Source of the DNA: Zygnema cylindricum
Taxonomy: Eukaryota > Streptophyta > Zygnematophyceae > Zygnematales > Zygnemataceae
NCBI GenBank assembly: GCA_037447655.1
Contig: JBBHKE010002334.1
Span: 1-60,000, forward strand
Length of the DNA stretch: 60,000 nt
Direction: 5' to 3'
The notes beneath the pieces were generated by a model. The model was not told where the DNA came from, searched no databases, and saw only the letters and a program-made list of their open reading frames with translations. The translations under genes and the position numbers were made by a program. Position 1 is the first letter of the stretch; each line of letters opens with the position of its first letter. Below, in pieces: positions 35,135 to 46,657 of this stretch.

Positions 35135-35746
35135 TGCCGCAGGCCCAGAATCGCGATCAAAAGCTCCACGGCCCAACAAACTGTGGAGGACATCCATAAG
35201 ACGATCGTCGAAAGCAGAAAGTGAGGACACAAAGGATGGGGTGGGAGGGGAAGTGCGAGTAAGGTAGGAGGGCCGGTGGGGGAAACATCGTGTCAGAAGA
35301 GCAAAGGCCACCTGGGGATCAGAAAGGTGAGGAAGGTCGTCCACGTGGGACAAATCTGTCTGAAGAGCGGAATCGAGGAATTTCGTGATGTATGGATTGG
35401 AACCAAGCGGGCAACCCAACACACGAATGCCTTCGGAAGGAGGAGGGGTCTGAAAACCAGGAGGGGGAGTGAAAGGAGGAGGAATAGGACGTGGGGACCA
35501 AACAACACACTTTGAGGGCCCGACCGAAAGATTGAGTTCGGCCAACCGAGCCTTGAAAAAGTTATAAGGTGGTATAACTTGGTCTGAAGGACCAATAATG
35601 TGTGTGTCATCCGCAACTGAAGGGAAGAGGCAAGAAGGGTAAGCAGCAGTGGAAGCTCGGAGAGCACGGTAATCGGCTAGGGCAAACAAGGGGCCCCCAA
35701 GAGGATCGCCCTTACGAGTGCCAGTCGTGGAGGAAAGTGGGACCAA
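33989..35746 (-). CDS. LINE reverse transcriptase C-terminal part with zinc and endonuclease-like domain
   Basis: 5'-truncated non-LTR retrotransposon, 585 open codons. The frame enters inside the reverse transcriptase: TRKGDPLGGPLFALA (10-24), then the catalytic V-A-D-D (44-47) and the GPSK block (76-79). After a thumb-like Pro/Leu region it shows a zinc motif, C378-x-C380-x9-H390-x3-C394, followed by a block like the restriction-enzyme-like endonuclease of R2-class LINEs: HDAIRD (404-409), IDLVLLDG (433-440), FGDIVLAN (445-452), KRKECDY (475-481), then FIPMAVEIFG. The two Asp (434, 447) and the Lys pair (475, 477) sit where a PD-(D/E)xK nuclease needs them. There is no ATG at 35746 (TTG), as expected for a truncated copy. 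It would nick target DNA and prime reverse transcription; this copy lacks the polymerase N-terminal half and cannot move. Confidence 0.8.
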   Translation of the reverse strand: MVPLSSTTGTRKGDPLGGPLFALADYRALRASTAAYPSCLFPSVADDTHIIGPSDQVIPPYNFFKARLAELNLSVGPSKCVVWSPRPIPPPFTPPPGFQTPPPSEGIRVLGCPLGSNPYITKFLDSALQTDLSHVDDLPHLSDPQVAFALLTRCFPHRPSYLTRTSPPTPSFVSSLSAFDDRLMDVLHSLLGRGAFDRDSGPAARIQASLPVSAGGLGLLSTARVAPAAYLGSWCLVASTIVSRFLAGDTPILAAVVPRISDGELAFQRSLLDASCSLNPAAIEDMPMFSTLNTTSVPRVQESISDRVVATIKSELLEALPSDSSRARFLSCGGPRFGAWLLAVPILSTLRFTPAQFTTALRFRLGLPHPPLLGSLVCSCGQVLEPDGVHLLRCSHEGELIRAHDAIRDTIATIAYEGGFSVRREVSHIIPSIDLVLLDGARRTFGDIVLANPTSTSVVTQAARHVGVAAHDAAKRKECDYACRDAMDGFIPMAVEIFGCVGVALDEFFRTCGRRSFERRGPGSPSVSVLTSFFSSTFFCGSTTGAGFYITSIVYCRYESMACSGTSSLCSSGVRGLTWLLSVDF

Positions 35747-36476
35747 ATCATCATCAGTGGAGAGAGAGGCTACTGCTCAAGAATAAAAGGCTCTCTTGTC
35801 TAACCAAAATCTGTATGCTTTCATTTTGTTGGAGTATTTCACATTCAAAAGTAAATAATAACCATTTGCCAATCACATGACATGACATACTGTAAGAGAA
35901 CACGAACACCTGTTAAGTTCAAAACACTTGCAATTCAACTAATTTTCACAAGTGGTCATATTTCAACACCTGTTTTGGAAAAAAATGTTGTCTTAAAAGA
36001 CAAATAAAAATAAGGCGAAAAGTTGAAATGATTCCAAAAACTCTACTTACATGTTGAAAGGGCTTATTTCCTGAACACAACTAATACACACAAAAATAAA
36101 AGAATCTCGCTACAAATCCCTCTATTTGGTTCGAATAAACCAAAGAAACTTCAAAACCGAAACTACAAAAGAAAGACATTTTGAAAAAAATTGCCAAAGA
36201 TGTTATTTCAACCGTCACAATATGGATCCCACGTTGTAACAAATTTGTACAAGCTAACTTTTTAATAAACTTCTGTGACACTTCTGTTTTCAACACGTTG
36301 TGACCTATGTTGTGCTTGTTTTATTATTGATCTCTCTGTCTCCCACTTTCATGGAAATCTTCAAAGTACTCTTCTTGCTTTGAAGAGGCCTGTAATCAAA
36401 TCTTATATTTCTGTTTGTCTTCTGACACTCGAAAATCAACGATCTCCCCCTTTATCTTTCATCGCACCCTCTCGTG
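35747..36476. other. Spacer between LINE and carrier 3' end
   Basis: AT-rich, no gene seen. It includes the 3' flank of the carrier gene (read on the minus strand) and the truncation edge of the LINE near 35750-35790. Confidence 0.5.
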
Positions 36477-39400
36477 TCACTTAAAGAAGTTTGATACTCC
36501 AGTTTGAATTGCTTGAAGTTTGACAAGTTCTGGAAACTTCGCTGGATTTGTTCCTTTGTACAAAAATAAAAACATCACTTCAAAGATGAAAAACTCTGCG
36601 GCGCCTCCCGGTATTGCTCTTAACAAACACATGGAGAGACCGTGGTAGAGATCGGAAATCGTAGACTCGTGAAAAATAACTTTCCGTATGCAGTGAATCG
36701 ATCCCTGGTACTTAGGGCTGACCAGTGAGTCCGTTTGAAGTTTACTTTTTAATGTGTCCAGAGGGTAGCTCACCTGATAAGGTCATTTAGTTCATGGGGC
36801 CAAGGGAGGTTAAATACCAACATTCGTGCAGAATTTAGCACGGTTTATTGTTTATGAGAGGGGATTGAACTAGTTAAGACCTAAAGAAGATGATTAAGTG
36901 AACATAGGTATTCCACCTAAGCACATAAGGGCTCGAGACCAAGCGTTCGTGTGCCAATGAGGCTAAGAAATTACACAGAAATTGTTTTCTTTAACCAAGT
37001 CACCTTTGAGGTTGAAACATGCATGCTTCAGCTTTGGATATTTGTGTATCATATACTGTTTAAGAGTTCGCCGTCAATTGAAAGGGAGTTAATTTTATAA
37101 ATATGTGATACAAATTCAGTAAAAAACATACAAACAGTAGAACGCATACAAACATGAAAACAAAGAATCCAATTCCAAGTCTAATGGTCTATTGCAAGAC
37201 TCGGTACTTATCCCGTATTCCATTGGTAGATTTATAAATGTATCACTCCCCATTTGTTCGTTCAACAGTGAGGCAATCCCAACATTGAACCGAACATAGA
37301 AAAAGTTCTCACCAAGTAGTATGAGATGCCTGCCAGGGACCCTGCTGGCCAGATGGCAGCCCATGATTGATTGGTCGAGTGAAATCCACTGAGAAGCATT
37401 AATGTTGCATCGTAGACTCCAAACAGAGCAATGTTTCCAATCATTTCTTTAAATGCCTGTCCAAATAACATCAATGCAAGCCCAAATAAACCGATGAAAG
37501 TTCACATTGTTGTCAACCGGGTTGATTACCAAAGGGCACACATAAAACGAGTTCGGAAATTTGAGAAGGTTGTACGACTTGTTGGCAATACAGTGAATTT
37601 GAACCACATATGAAGCAGAAGCTGGTGAGAAAAAAGACACTATGTTTTTGAGGAGAACAAATGATATTGTTAACACTTTCCTCGACATTACAGAAAGCAA
37701 GAAAATTCTACAATCAGAAGCCTCTGTCTTTACGTGAAGGATAAGAGAACTTCCAGAGGGAAAAAAAGAGACAGGATCGGATTTTGAAAGGACCATGCTA
37801 GCGTTGAACTTGTAACTTGAGATATTACATGCAGATGCATGGAAGTCACATGGGATTGTACTGATTGTTTCCTTCAAAAACAGATGTTCCTTCAAAAACA
37901 GATGTGCAATTCACACCTTTTGAAAAATAAGAGAGCAACATATTTTTCAAAATGGTGACCTGTACATTTTATAAATATCTGAAAATGTCTCAAAACTGGC
38001 AATGTAGCAGTTGCAGAACTACAATTCAAACGGAACTGTTACTTTTTGCAACTAAACATAACTGAAACATAAAAAAAACAGGCTCAGCACTAAGAACAAG
38101 CTGCATAGGGCCAGTTGACTCCAGTAGTGATATTTGCCTACTGACAAAACTCTTTTGTAGAGAAGAACTCAATTAGACACTTGGGATTCCGAAAGAGCAA
38201 ACGTTTTATCTTACCAACATTAGATATTACCTCACCACGCTAGACAAACCTATTGCGCAACTTCGCATGTACAAGTATGAGTACAATCATGACTACAATT
38301 ACGAGTATGAGCATGAGTAAGGGTATGACGAGTGAGAACGAGTACGAGCATGAGTACAAGTATGACTACCATACATTTATGAGTAAGAGTAGAGTATGCG
38401 CATGAGCATGAGCATGAGTACAAGTACAAAAATGAGCAGGAATATGAGAATGAGTCCGGAGTGCGAGTATGATTATGGGCATAAATATTGTGCTGAGTAA
38501 TGAGTGCATAAGTATCCAGGAAAGCCTTCACGTTATAAGCAAATCACCTGTAAAATAAAGCCCAAATAAAGGCCTGAATATCCTCGTGTACGTATAATGC
38601 TCCACATACAAGAACGAAGCTCTGTGAAAGCTCCAATAGGTTTTTCTACTCCAGGCTTACCTGCAGACTCGTCAACAAAAGCCCAATCTCTGGACATCAC
38701 ATTTCCATTAGGCCCAAAAGACAGTTTGCACAAATTTGATTCTGTAGGTGGGCTTTTCAAAGGCTTTCCATTGAGAGGAAGTCGGTCGTACATGCTGGTA
38801 GCATTCCTCACCTGCCAAATTCCATAAAACATACATCACAAACATGTCTCCTGTACTATTTCTAGTGAAGGACAAGAAAGATTGCTAAGAGCATAGTTAG
38901 GCTGAAAACACAAAAGGAAAAAAAAGGAACTGAAACGCTGTCCTGGTCTAATTGCAGACTGCATCAGGTACTTGGTTGTTCGGAGTTGTACAAAAAATGA
39001 AGAGGTCACAAGAGGCAAAGAAAGGCTAGCCCCAATAACCAAAAATTCCATATCGTTGCCTGCAAACTAATTTATCACAAAAACGTGGTGATGTTTCGGT
39101 GCCCATGTATTTAGCACTCTGCCTCTAACTACGGAAAAAGACTTTCCAATTTATCGGCAGCCTCACGTGCTAGATTAGTGATTTTGCTAGAAAGTAGTAA
39201 ACCTCCCATAGTCTTGCACAATCCTAGCAAAGCCTTGCAAATTAGACAAAACCTTTAAGTTAGGCCGAAATTCGAAGACTGCAAATACATACTGGGAAGA
39301 TACATTAATATAAAAGTCTTGGCTAAGTTCAGGAGCACACACCTGCATTCGTGCCTTGATGTGATCCAACGGGCAGTAAATCACAGCCTCCATCAAACCA

Positions 39401-41426
39401 ATGAGACAGCAGGCCAAAAGAAAAGCGCCAGGCCGCCATATATCAGCACCAAGATTCTCCCTCATCCAATCGCGTGCCCCAAAAAGAAGAGAAACTCCAA
39501 GGGCTTCCTGCAACCGGCCAATTCCCAAGGGCCTAAGTTTCAAGTCTGACTTTGAAAGTTGATAGGAATTGGTCATATAGGTAGAGCGCCTCAGCAACGT
39601 TTATCATGTCCTCATTTCCCAGTTAAAGGCAGCATTGGTTATTCAAGCATTATACTGGCTGCATTTAGTTCTCTCTTCAAATAACTGGAAACTGTGAGAA
39701 AAGCTTCAAAATTGATCGAAAAAACTACAAACAGAAAAAATCCATGTCAAAAAACCATCATATTTTCTCCTGCGTGGCATTAAAGTAATGAAACTTGAGA
39801 AACAAAGATATTCCAAGTCCCATCAACAGTCCAAACCGGCAACCATCATAGCACAGTTACCTGTAACAATAGTGGGAGAAGACCCCTGTAGAATCCTGCC
39901 AGTCCTTCTAATTTGAAGGTTGTTTTCGCACATTTCCAAGCCGAAAATAGGTCAGAGCAAGTGCTCTTCTCCAACTGACCTGAAGTTTGAAGTCTTGTTT
40001 TAAGTGTGTCAAACGGATAACCTGCATGAAACGCCCAGTATTAACAACTCGCTAACTTAATAATCTCAATAAAGGACAGACAAAGTGTAATTTTCATAAA
40101 TGACAGACAATTAAATCAACCACCACAACATATCAAATCGCTGGTGAAAAGCACAGTTAAAACTCATTATCTGTAATCTTAACAAACAGAAATCCAGGGT
40201 CACAACAGATAAAATCGCTGGTGGCACAAGAAGCTCAGCTGATATCCTATATAGCAATGAAAAAAGTACTAAACTTGTGCTCACTGACACAAGCTTGGTA
40301 AACAGGAAACAGACGCATACCGACTCTGCAAGAATAAAATTGAGTTTGCTCTCACGTTTACTTTCTTGACGACAAGAGAGGATTTCAACAAAATAAACAG
40401 CAAAACGAAAGAGTCATTAACCGTACCCTCCGCTTCTTTCAGAGAATGAACTGTAATGAAGCTGAATTAAAAGAACTTGCTTTACAGGGGAATGAACTGT
40501 GTGCTTTACTAATGCGAACATCTGAGGAATTTCAGCAACTTTTTGAGTGAATTTCAGAGAATTCAGAATTTCTTGACGTCCCACAAAGGGACTAAATGAT
40601 CGCTACACAATATGCTAAACGATGGTTAAAAGTGCTTCTCATAACCGCACTGCCTATCGCTACCATTGTAAAAGAATTATCAGTATACATGCAAAACTAG
40701 AATGTATAATACTAATTTAGTGTAGGAGGCGAGGCAGATTGTAGTCCACTCCCTTCAGTGATGTTATAACACTACTTGATGATTTTCGACCAAAAAAAAA
40801 CGCGAGCGAATCAGTGTTATTTACATTAGTAGAAATGGGCATTGCAGGTACTTCTACAATTATTATAAAAAGCCTTGACCAAGTTTGACAAAAAAAAACC
40901 ATAAATTTTCTTTGACACAGAACAGGAGGTAAGGTCATGAATAAAAAACTATCACACTAAGTTCTGGAAGAATAAAAATAGGAAATGAAAATATTTTCAA
41001 TTCTAACAGGATTAAAGAAACTAATGAAAGGCAAACCAAAAGAATGATGCACTTTCTCCAACCGAATTAATTAATTTCTTAAATGCATGTAATTTATCGC
41101 ATATCCTACTGACAATGTATGTCGCTTCTATACACAGATAATGCCAGATATTGAACAATAGAATTTCAAAAAATACAGATAAGCGCATAAAATAATAGAT
41201 TTAAATTCCTCGTTCCAGAAACTTTAGACACGAATACAAAAAATGCAAAATACACATACGTCTAATGAGCAATAATAAGAAACAAATAATGAGAAGAAAA
41301 AAATAATGAGATGAAACCAAGAGTGAGAAGAAGCAGCAAAAATGAGCAGAAGAGTTACTAACCGACAATAACCTCGGCCACACCGGCGCAAAAACCGGCT
41401 GTAAGACTGGCTGGTGAGTTCTTCAT
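36477..41426 (-). CDS. Mitochondrial carrier family (SLC25-type) protein
   Basis: Transporter with six membrane helices expected in the mitochondrial inner membrane. Exons on the minus strand: 41426-41363, 40021-39861, 39507-39343, 38811-38548, 37456-37313 and 36773-36477; all junctions are GT-AG and keep frame, 364 residues. The three repeats each show the Px[DE]xx[KR] signature: GYPFDTLKTRLQ (repeat 1), CPLDHIKARMQ (repeat 2), SYPLDTLKSKLQ (repeat 3), with GFYRGLLP, YSGLYLGF and YHGLSMCLLRAIPGG in the matrix helices and after them. The Met at 41426 puts the usual short leader before the first helix. The loop after the second signature (exon 4, about 65 residues from VRNATSMYDR to ELRSC) is about twice the normal length and hydrophilic. 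The nearest relatives seem to be carnitine/acylcarnitine- or ornithine-type carriers, but the substrate cannot be read from sequence here. Confidence 0.88.
38262..38500. repeat. Degenerate GAGTAT/GAGCAT minisatellite in carrier intron
   Basis: About 240 bases made of six-base words such as GAGTAT, GAGCAT, GAGTAC and GACTAC, in the carrier intron between exons 4 and 5. No coding role. Confidence 0.8.
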
Positions 41427-42439
41427 TCTTACAGAGGGTCACCTAACTTAAACTTACTGACTGGTCAAGTCACAAATGGTCTTGTCAAGACAAGACAAGA
41501 CAAGCAAGGACAGGACAAGACAAGACCAGCAAGGTTTCAAAGAGTTCCAAACTGCCAATCCTTGACAACTACTCAAATATAAATATGTTAATCTTGCCGC
41601 AAAATAAATATGTCGAGCTTGCAGTTAAAAGAAAGTTTCCTTATCCTTGAGCATCTTTATAGCTTAAGCAAGTCTTCCTCCTTTGACCGCCCAAAAGGCT
41701 TCTTGTCAACAATAACCAAATGTGAGTGAAGTTGACAAAATTCATTTGAACAACTCCGAGCCGACCATTTTATCAGCCATAAAGTACAATATGGTATTTT
41801 GCGTAAGTTGTGATACAATGTGTACAATGAGGTATTTTGAATTGCTTCTCTCGCAAGTGTGGATAAAAAGCTTTTTTTGCTGCAAGAAACAACAAAATAG
41901 AATCATCAAGATTTTCCAAATGACCACTGTAAAGGCTCAGGGCGTAAGGAAAATTATAGAGATATTACAAAAAAAAAAGAAACAGTCTTCATATTCAAGC
42001 GGTAGTAAAAGAAAAGAGAAATTAGTTAGATGTTTTGGACTTACAAACAGGGAATATTTCTTCCAGAAAAATCCGAACTTTTCATTCACTCTGTTAAAAC
42101 ATAAAACAATCTGCTTGAAATGGAAAAAACAGAACATACATAGGTGTTTTCACCTACTCCATCTGTTGCCTAAATATAAAGAAACAAATTAGACAACGAG
42201 AAAAGGCCACAAACTCCTCCTTCTCGTTACCTAACAATGGTTGCAAATAAAAACTTTCTCTGTACCACAGAATCTAGAAGTAGGTCAGTAAGGTAGTCGC
42301 AGGACCTGACATTCCCTGCAGAAGCTCAAAAGGAATGTCCATTGAAAGAATCCAAATGTGGCAGAACTCTAGCAGCAGGATTGCCATGTCAGCTACAGGT
42401 ACAGTACAGGACATTACTCCGTGTACTTTAATCCGTGTA
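41427..42439. other. Upstream region of the carrier gene
   Basis: Should hold the carrier promoter on the minus strand. AT-rich, with an AAGAC microsatellite at 41484-41534. A Lys-rich frame of about 150 codons at 41722-42192 has no recognisable domain and is probably chance. Confidence 0.45.
41484..41534. repeat. AAGAC/AAGGAC microsatellite
   Basis: Tandem CAAGA, CAAGG and CAGGA units just upstream (on the minus strand) of the carrier start codon. Confidence 0.8.
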
Positions 42440-42681
42440 CTGGTGAATCGGCGTATTGGTCTGTCGGTGTTTGGCCATCAGTGCTCATGTTTTATTCCGC
42501 CGTTCAAATCAGCTTTTCTCCGGCCACACACGTCCGAAAATCCGTTGGGGAACCGTCGATCGGAAGGAAAGAATCTTCTAATTCCATCGCATCCATCGAA
42601 TTAGCGATCCGACAAGTGTGCACTGAGAACAATGAATTTATAGGTGAAAAAACATTTAAACGGTATAGCGAATTCACGGTG
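42440..42681. mobile_element. TA-flanked MITE
   Basis: Right end AGCGAATTCACGGTG then TA at 42682; left end TGGTGAATCGGCGTATTGG after TA at 42438. Inner arms TTTTCTCCGGCCACACACGTCCGA and TCCGACAAGTGTGCACTGAG mirror each other in part. Confidence 0.55.
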
Positions 42682-42785
42682 TACTGTACTTTTTAGCATA
42701 GTTTATAAGTGCGTGAAAGGAGGTCATACGTTATAGAATCGAATTTTACTAGAAATCAGGCGGCAAACGTTTATGTTCAAACAAT

Positions 42786-43680
42786 TAGTGTTGTGTATCG
42801 GTAAAAAACTTATCGCGATAACACCGATACCGATAGTTATCGGTTATCGAACGGTCGGAGGTTCCGCTATATCGGTCTGGGACCAATAAATTCCATATCG
42901 GCGATAACTTAAAAAAAATATAGTATGCATACAATAGTACTTTATAACATACTATATTATTTTATTGATTTTATATAGCGTGGCATGCCATGTATAGAAA
43001 TCTGTTCCGTTACGGTTTAAACTGCAATTTATTACGGTAAACGTGGCACATAAACCTTGGCCGGTTAACTGAACAAAAATATTACGGCGTCGTACGGAAA
43101 TTTACTAAAAAACTGGTGAACATGGGACTAGAAAAGGACGGCTGACACAAAAGTACAACGGACGTAAAATAACATTCTACGCGCCACCGGAATCGAACGG
43201 ACGACTTGGAATGAGAAAACACGAGCGAACGGGCCAGCGTGAGCGCCGGCATCCCGGAATGGCTTTTTTGGCAGCTTTTGCCAAAAAAGCCGACAGATTG
43301 ACACGTGGCAGGTCCCCAGTGGATTTGAAGGAATTAAGGACAAAGACATGGCGTCGGATGTGAAAGGTACATCGTTTTTATTGGATCCGTATCAAAATTG
43401 TACAGATTTCATGGCGGCTACGGTACTTTCTATGCTTGTACACGTCCGGAGAATAAGACGTACAGTTGAGTGTAAATACCGTACATTTATCTGTACGGTC
43501 CGCACAGTTATCGCCGATAATTATTGTTATCGGCATTATCGCCAATAAGTACCCGATATAATCGGCTACTTATCGGCGATAAGACCGATGTCGATATATC
43601 GTACCAATATATCGATTATCGGATACCCGAAAAAAGGCCCATATCGGTTATCGGCAAATCCTTACCGATACACAACACTA
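42786..43680. mobile_element. Palindromic hAT-like element, copy 1 (895 bp)
   Basis: Ends TAGTGTTGTGTATCGGTAA and its inverse TTACCGATACACAACACTA, with flanks CAAACAAT (42778-42785) and CAAACAGT (43681-43688), an 8-base duplication with one mismatch. Eight-base duplications and short TAGTG-type ends are the hallmark of hAT transposons. The inside is packed with self-complementary TATCG/CGATA words. The middle holds extra DNA, including a tRNA-like patch (43181-43250). No transposase frame: non-autonomous. Confidence 0.85.
43181..43250 (-). other. tRNA-like patch inside hAT-like copy 1
   Basis: On the minus strand CGTTCGATTCC gives a near-perfect B box and the outer GCGC words could pair, but no proper anticodon arm forms. 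Possible tRNA-derived cargo; weak. Confidence 0.25.
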
Positions 43681-43706
43681 CAAACAGTACACAATAACTA
43701 CGAGAC

Positions 43707-44148
43707 TAGTGTTGTGTATCGGTAAGGATTTGCCAATAACCGATATTGGCCTTTTTTCGGGTAGCCGATAATCGATATATCGGTACGGATATATATGCTC
43801 GGACCGTACAGATAAAAGTACGGCCAATCATAAACGTAAATCACAAACAAAAATAAACGTACTGAGGTGCCTACCAATCAGATCATTTGTACAGGCCGAA
43901 AGTACAGTAACTGGCATAAGATATGTACGGCTTTAGTACGGCTCCAGATAAAAATATGTACCTTTCACATCCGACGTTATGGCTTGTCCCTTTCCTCCTT
44001 GGGATCCACTGGAAACCTGCCACGTGTACTACGGACAAAAAGTACAAAAAGTACATAAAGTATATATCGGTAGCTCTGACCGTTCGATAACCGATAACTA
44101 TCGGTATCGATGTTATCGCGATAACTTTTTTACCGATACACAACACTA
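43707..44148. mobile_element. Palindromic hAT-like element, copy 2, perfect 8-bp duplication
   Basis: 442 bases, starting TAGTGTTGTGTATCGGTAAGG and ending CCGATACACAACACTA, with the exact direct repeat TACGAGAC on both sides (43699-43706 and 44149-44156). It lies in the opposite orientation to copy 1, only 26 bases away. Same TATCG/CGATA palindromes inside, no coding capacity. Confidence 0.92.
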
Positions 44149-45287
44149 TACGAGACAACTGTCCAAGGCTTGTAGATTTAATAACCATTATTGCACACGA
44201 CATCCTATCAAAAGCCTCTCTGTTCTAATGCCAAGCCGCTGTAATAGAGAATTGAACCTTGCGATTTTCGCGCTACAGACAACGTGTGGGACTTTTACGG
44301 AAGACGTCCACACTCATTTCATTTTACGACGCACCGCGCCGCGCGGACGTCGTGTGTATAAATATGTTTAGGGTTTTTTTCTCATTTGTGTTTATTAAAA
44401 AAAAAACACAAACCCAATAACCCTATGACCCTAAAATCGCAAGGTACCCGGGCATGTAGAAACTAATGGTTTTATTAGTATTTTCTAGGTCTGAAAAGAA
44501 ATATAGAAGTCGAGGCAGTCTATCTCTAACTTCTCTCTCCAACTCTCAAACTTGTCGCAGTCACTGAGAAATTGGAGAGGAAGCTAGAGCCATGGCTACC
44601 TTGGCTATCCTGAGGTTTACGGGAATTTTATATTAGGGTTTATTTATTTATTTAAAAGGTATGTGCCAGCGGCAGGATTTGATCCTTGTACCTACCGGCC
44701 GGCAAACAGGAAACAGCCGGTAGCCTTAGTCGTTAAGTCTAGCCGTAGTGTTACGTAGTATATAGTTTGATATTTATTTAAATGATTATACGTGCGATAA
44801 ATCATTTAACTGAAATGGATTACGTGATACATAGATCCAGTAATATATTATGTACGAATAACGGTACAGACAAAAATCAGTACCGCGCATTTGTTTCGTA
44901 AGTGAAACAAATACCGCGCATGTATTTATTACGGCTACGATTAAATCCGAATTTAATCGGACGGCCGGGATTAGCGCCGAGATCGCAGAGGAAGATTTCG
45001 GCGGTTTGTGGCCATCGCCACATCGGATGACGCGTGGCGAAATTCCGTTGGATTCTGGAATCTCCGGAGATTATGGCACCGAATCCGGATTTGACATGTG
45101 TCGACATTTTGGCCATGTCGTACAATGTCCGTACATAAAGTACACCGGCAGCTGTACTTTTGCGTATGGAACTCAATTCTGATTGGTTCCGTACACCAGT
45201 AGATAGAGTCTGTGAGAGAGATAGGACTTAGAAAAATTAGAAGATAGGACCCTCTCTCCCAGAGAGCTTCTGTACAAAAGGTCAACT
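44149..45287. other. Spacer in the transposon nest
   Basis: No gene seen. It contains an inverted T-rich/A-rich pair around 44370-44415 and a tRNA-like segment (44660-44752). Confidence 0.5.
44660..44752 (-). other. tRNA-like sequence, possible SINE
   Basis: On the minus strand GGATCAAATCC forms a B-box-like T-arm and GGCTAGACTTAACGACTAAGG resembles an A box; a GCCGGTAG/CTACCGGC pair lies between. Not a working tRNA. Possibly a tRNA-derived retroposon. Confidence 0.3.
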
Positions 45288-45816
45288 TTGACCCTCCATA
45301 ACTTACTGCTCAGGGGAGCAAATTCAGAGATTCTTTTTGCTACCGACTCAGGGGAGTCTTGCCTTTACAGGGGTGCAGGTGGTCAAGGTCTTTGTCTGCC
45401 AGGGTGGCAGTTATTTTTGCTGGAACACAAAGGGGTCAGGATTATCTTAGAGGCTTCTTGGAAGCTGTATACTCTGAGGACTTATGGAGGTCTCAGAGTT
45501 TCAGGGCAGTACAATACTTTGCAAAGTGTGGGACTAAAATTGAATTTGTGTCCCTATGTCCACACGGTCCACACCGCGGGCCAAAATTTAACGAACCTAG
45601 TCTGTACTTGTGCAAAGTGGTGTTAGCAGTTAGGCCGTTTTTTGTTGTAACCGAAGGCCCTCCGCTTCGGTTGAGTAGGATTCCTCCCAGACGAGAAACT
45701 AGAGTTTACATCTCGGTTCATAAGCCTTGGGCTACTACGCTGGTAGATCTGGAAGCGTGCCGAAATGAATATTGCACGCTTGTATGTTGTTCAAATAGAA
45801 TGTCGGTGATGATCCT
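45288..45816 (+). other. Unrecognised open stretch
   Basis: Two frames stay open here, one of 112 codons from 45288 and one of about 170 codons through 45359-45868. The longer begins with TTG, not ATG, just before a CCTTTACAG that could be a splice acceptor. Its product is mixed in composition (VAVIFAGTQRGQDYLRGFLE near the start) and matches no family I know. Its last 25 codons (KPWATTLVDLEACRNE..) recur at 50906-51000. It could be an exon of an old gene or a transposon fragment. Confidence 0.3.
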
Positions 45817-45819
45817 TAG

Positions 45820-46130
45820 GGTACGTCCCCATGTAAGTGATACTTTGAAAAAGTACTTTGGACTGTAGTGAAGTGTTCCGTACTACTTTGAAAAGCGTCC
45901 CTATGTGCGAAATTGAAATCGGAACTTTGACATGTGACGGTTGTAGACGTAGGTACAAATTTGTGACGGTTGACGACGACTACGAAATTGGTGACGCCAA
46001 CAAAAACAGAGACAGTTGTAAACGTCTACATTTTTGTAATTTTGAGACATGGCAGATGTTTAGGGTTTTGTAACATTGTGACGTCACGCTCACTTGTGAC
46101 GTCACAGATTCAAGAGCTTTCGCCCATGGA
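45820..46130. mobile_element. TTA-GGGTACGTCCCC element, copy 1
   Basis: Starts GGGTACGTCCCCATGTA right after TTA at 45817-45819 and matches 46658-46990 over at least 150 bases (TGATACTTTGAAAAAGTA against CGATACTTTGAAAAAGTA, then AAAGCGTCCCTATGTGCGA). A GGG start after TTA is typical of PIF/Harbinger elements. No matching inverted right end was found, so the right boundary is approximate. Confidence 0.55.
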
Positions 46131-46657
46131 TACCCGATTTCGTTTTCTCTACTTTTTTCGCTCTACTTGCCATCAAAATATACATAAAAGTAGTCAAAAT
46201 AATTATATTTCAAATATCTTTCATTTCATACCAGTTTTGTCGTGCCTCATTCTAAAAAGTGTGAGATAAAAGTGATAGTGTGAGAGGGAGAGGGGAGAGG
46301 TGATGACGGCACAAAATTATGCAAAGGACTCATGAATGAAAGTGGAGGTCCGAGACCCCTGCAGATTTTTTTCCGTACATGCTCGTCTTTTCTGTACATG
46401 CTCGTGACGGGCAGGAGAAAACGTACCCTCCCTCGTCCCAAAACATTTCCACTCGTGTGGCGCGTGCGTGGGTCATTTTTAATTCGTTGTTTGGGTGGTA
46501 CTTTCCCTCAAATCAAGTCGCAAGGTGATTTTGATGAAGTTTTTTGACAGGTTGGATTCTCTTGCCCGGGGGTCGAAAAAAGGAAAACGCCAAAATGCGT
46601 TCACATGACGACAAACATGAAGTACATTCCAAGTATCGACTTGAAGTTTGCTACACT

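Noticed and set aside
32490-35746. A complete second cystatin gene in the duplicated segment
   Set aside because: Only exon 2 is duplicated; no exon 1 or start codon lies between 30888 and 32490.
41722-42192. A 156-codon Lys-rich frame upstream of the carrier gene
   Set aside because: AT-rich composition, no domain, no splice or start evidence.
24586-44148. The hAT transposase at 24.6-26.3 kb as the autonomous parent of the TAGTGTTGTG elements
   Set aside because: No TAGTGTTGTG ends were found around the transposase, so a link cannot be supported from this window.
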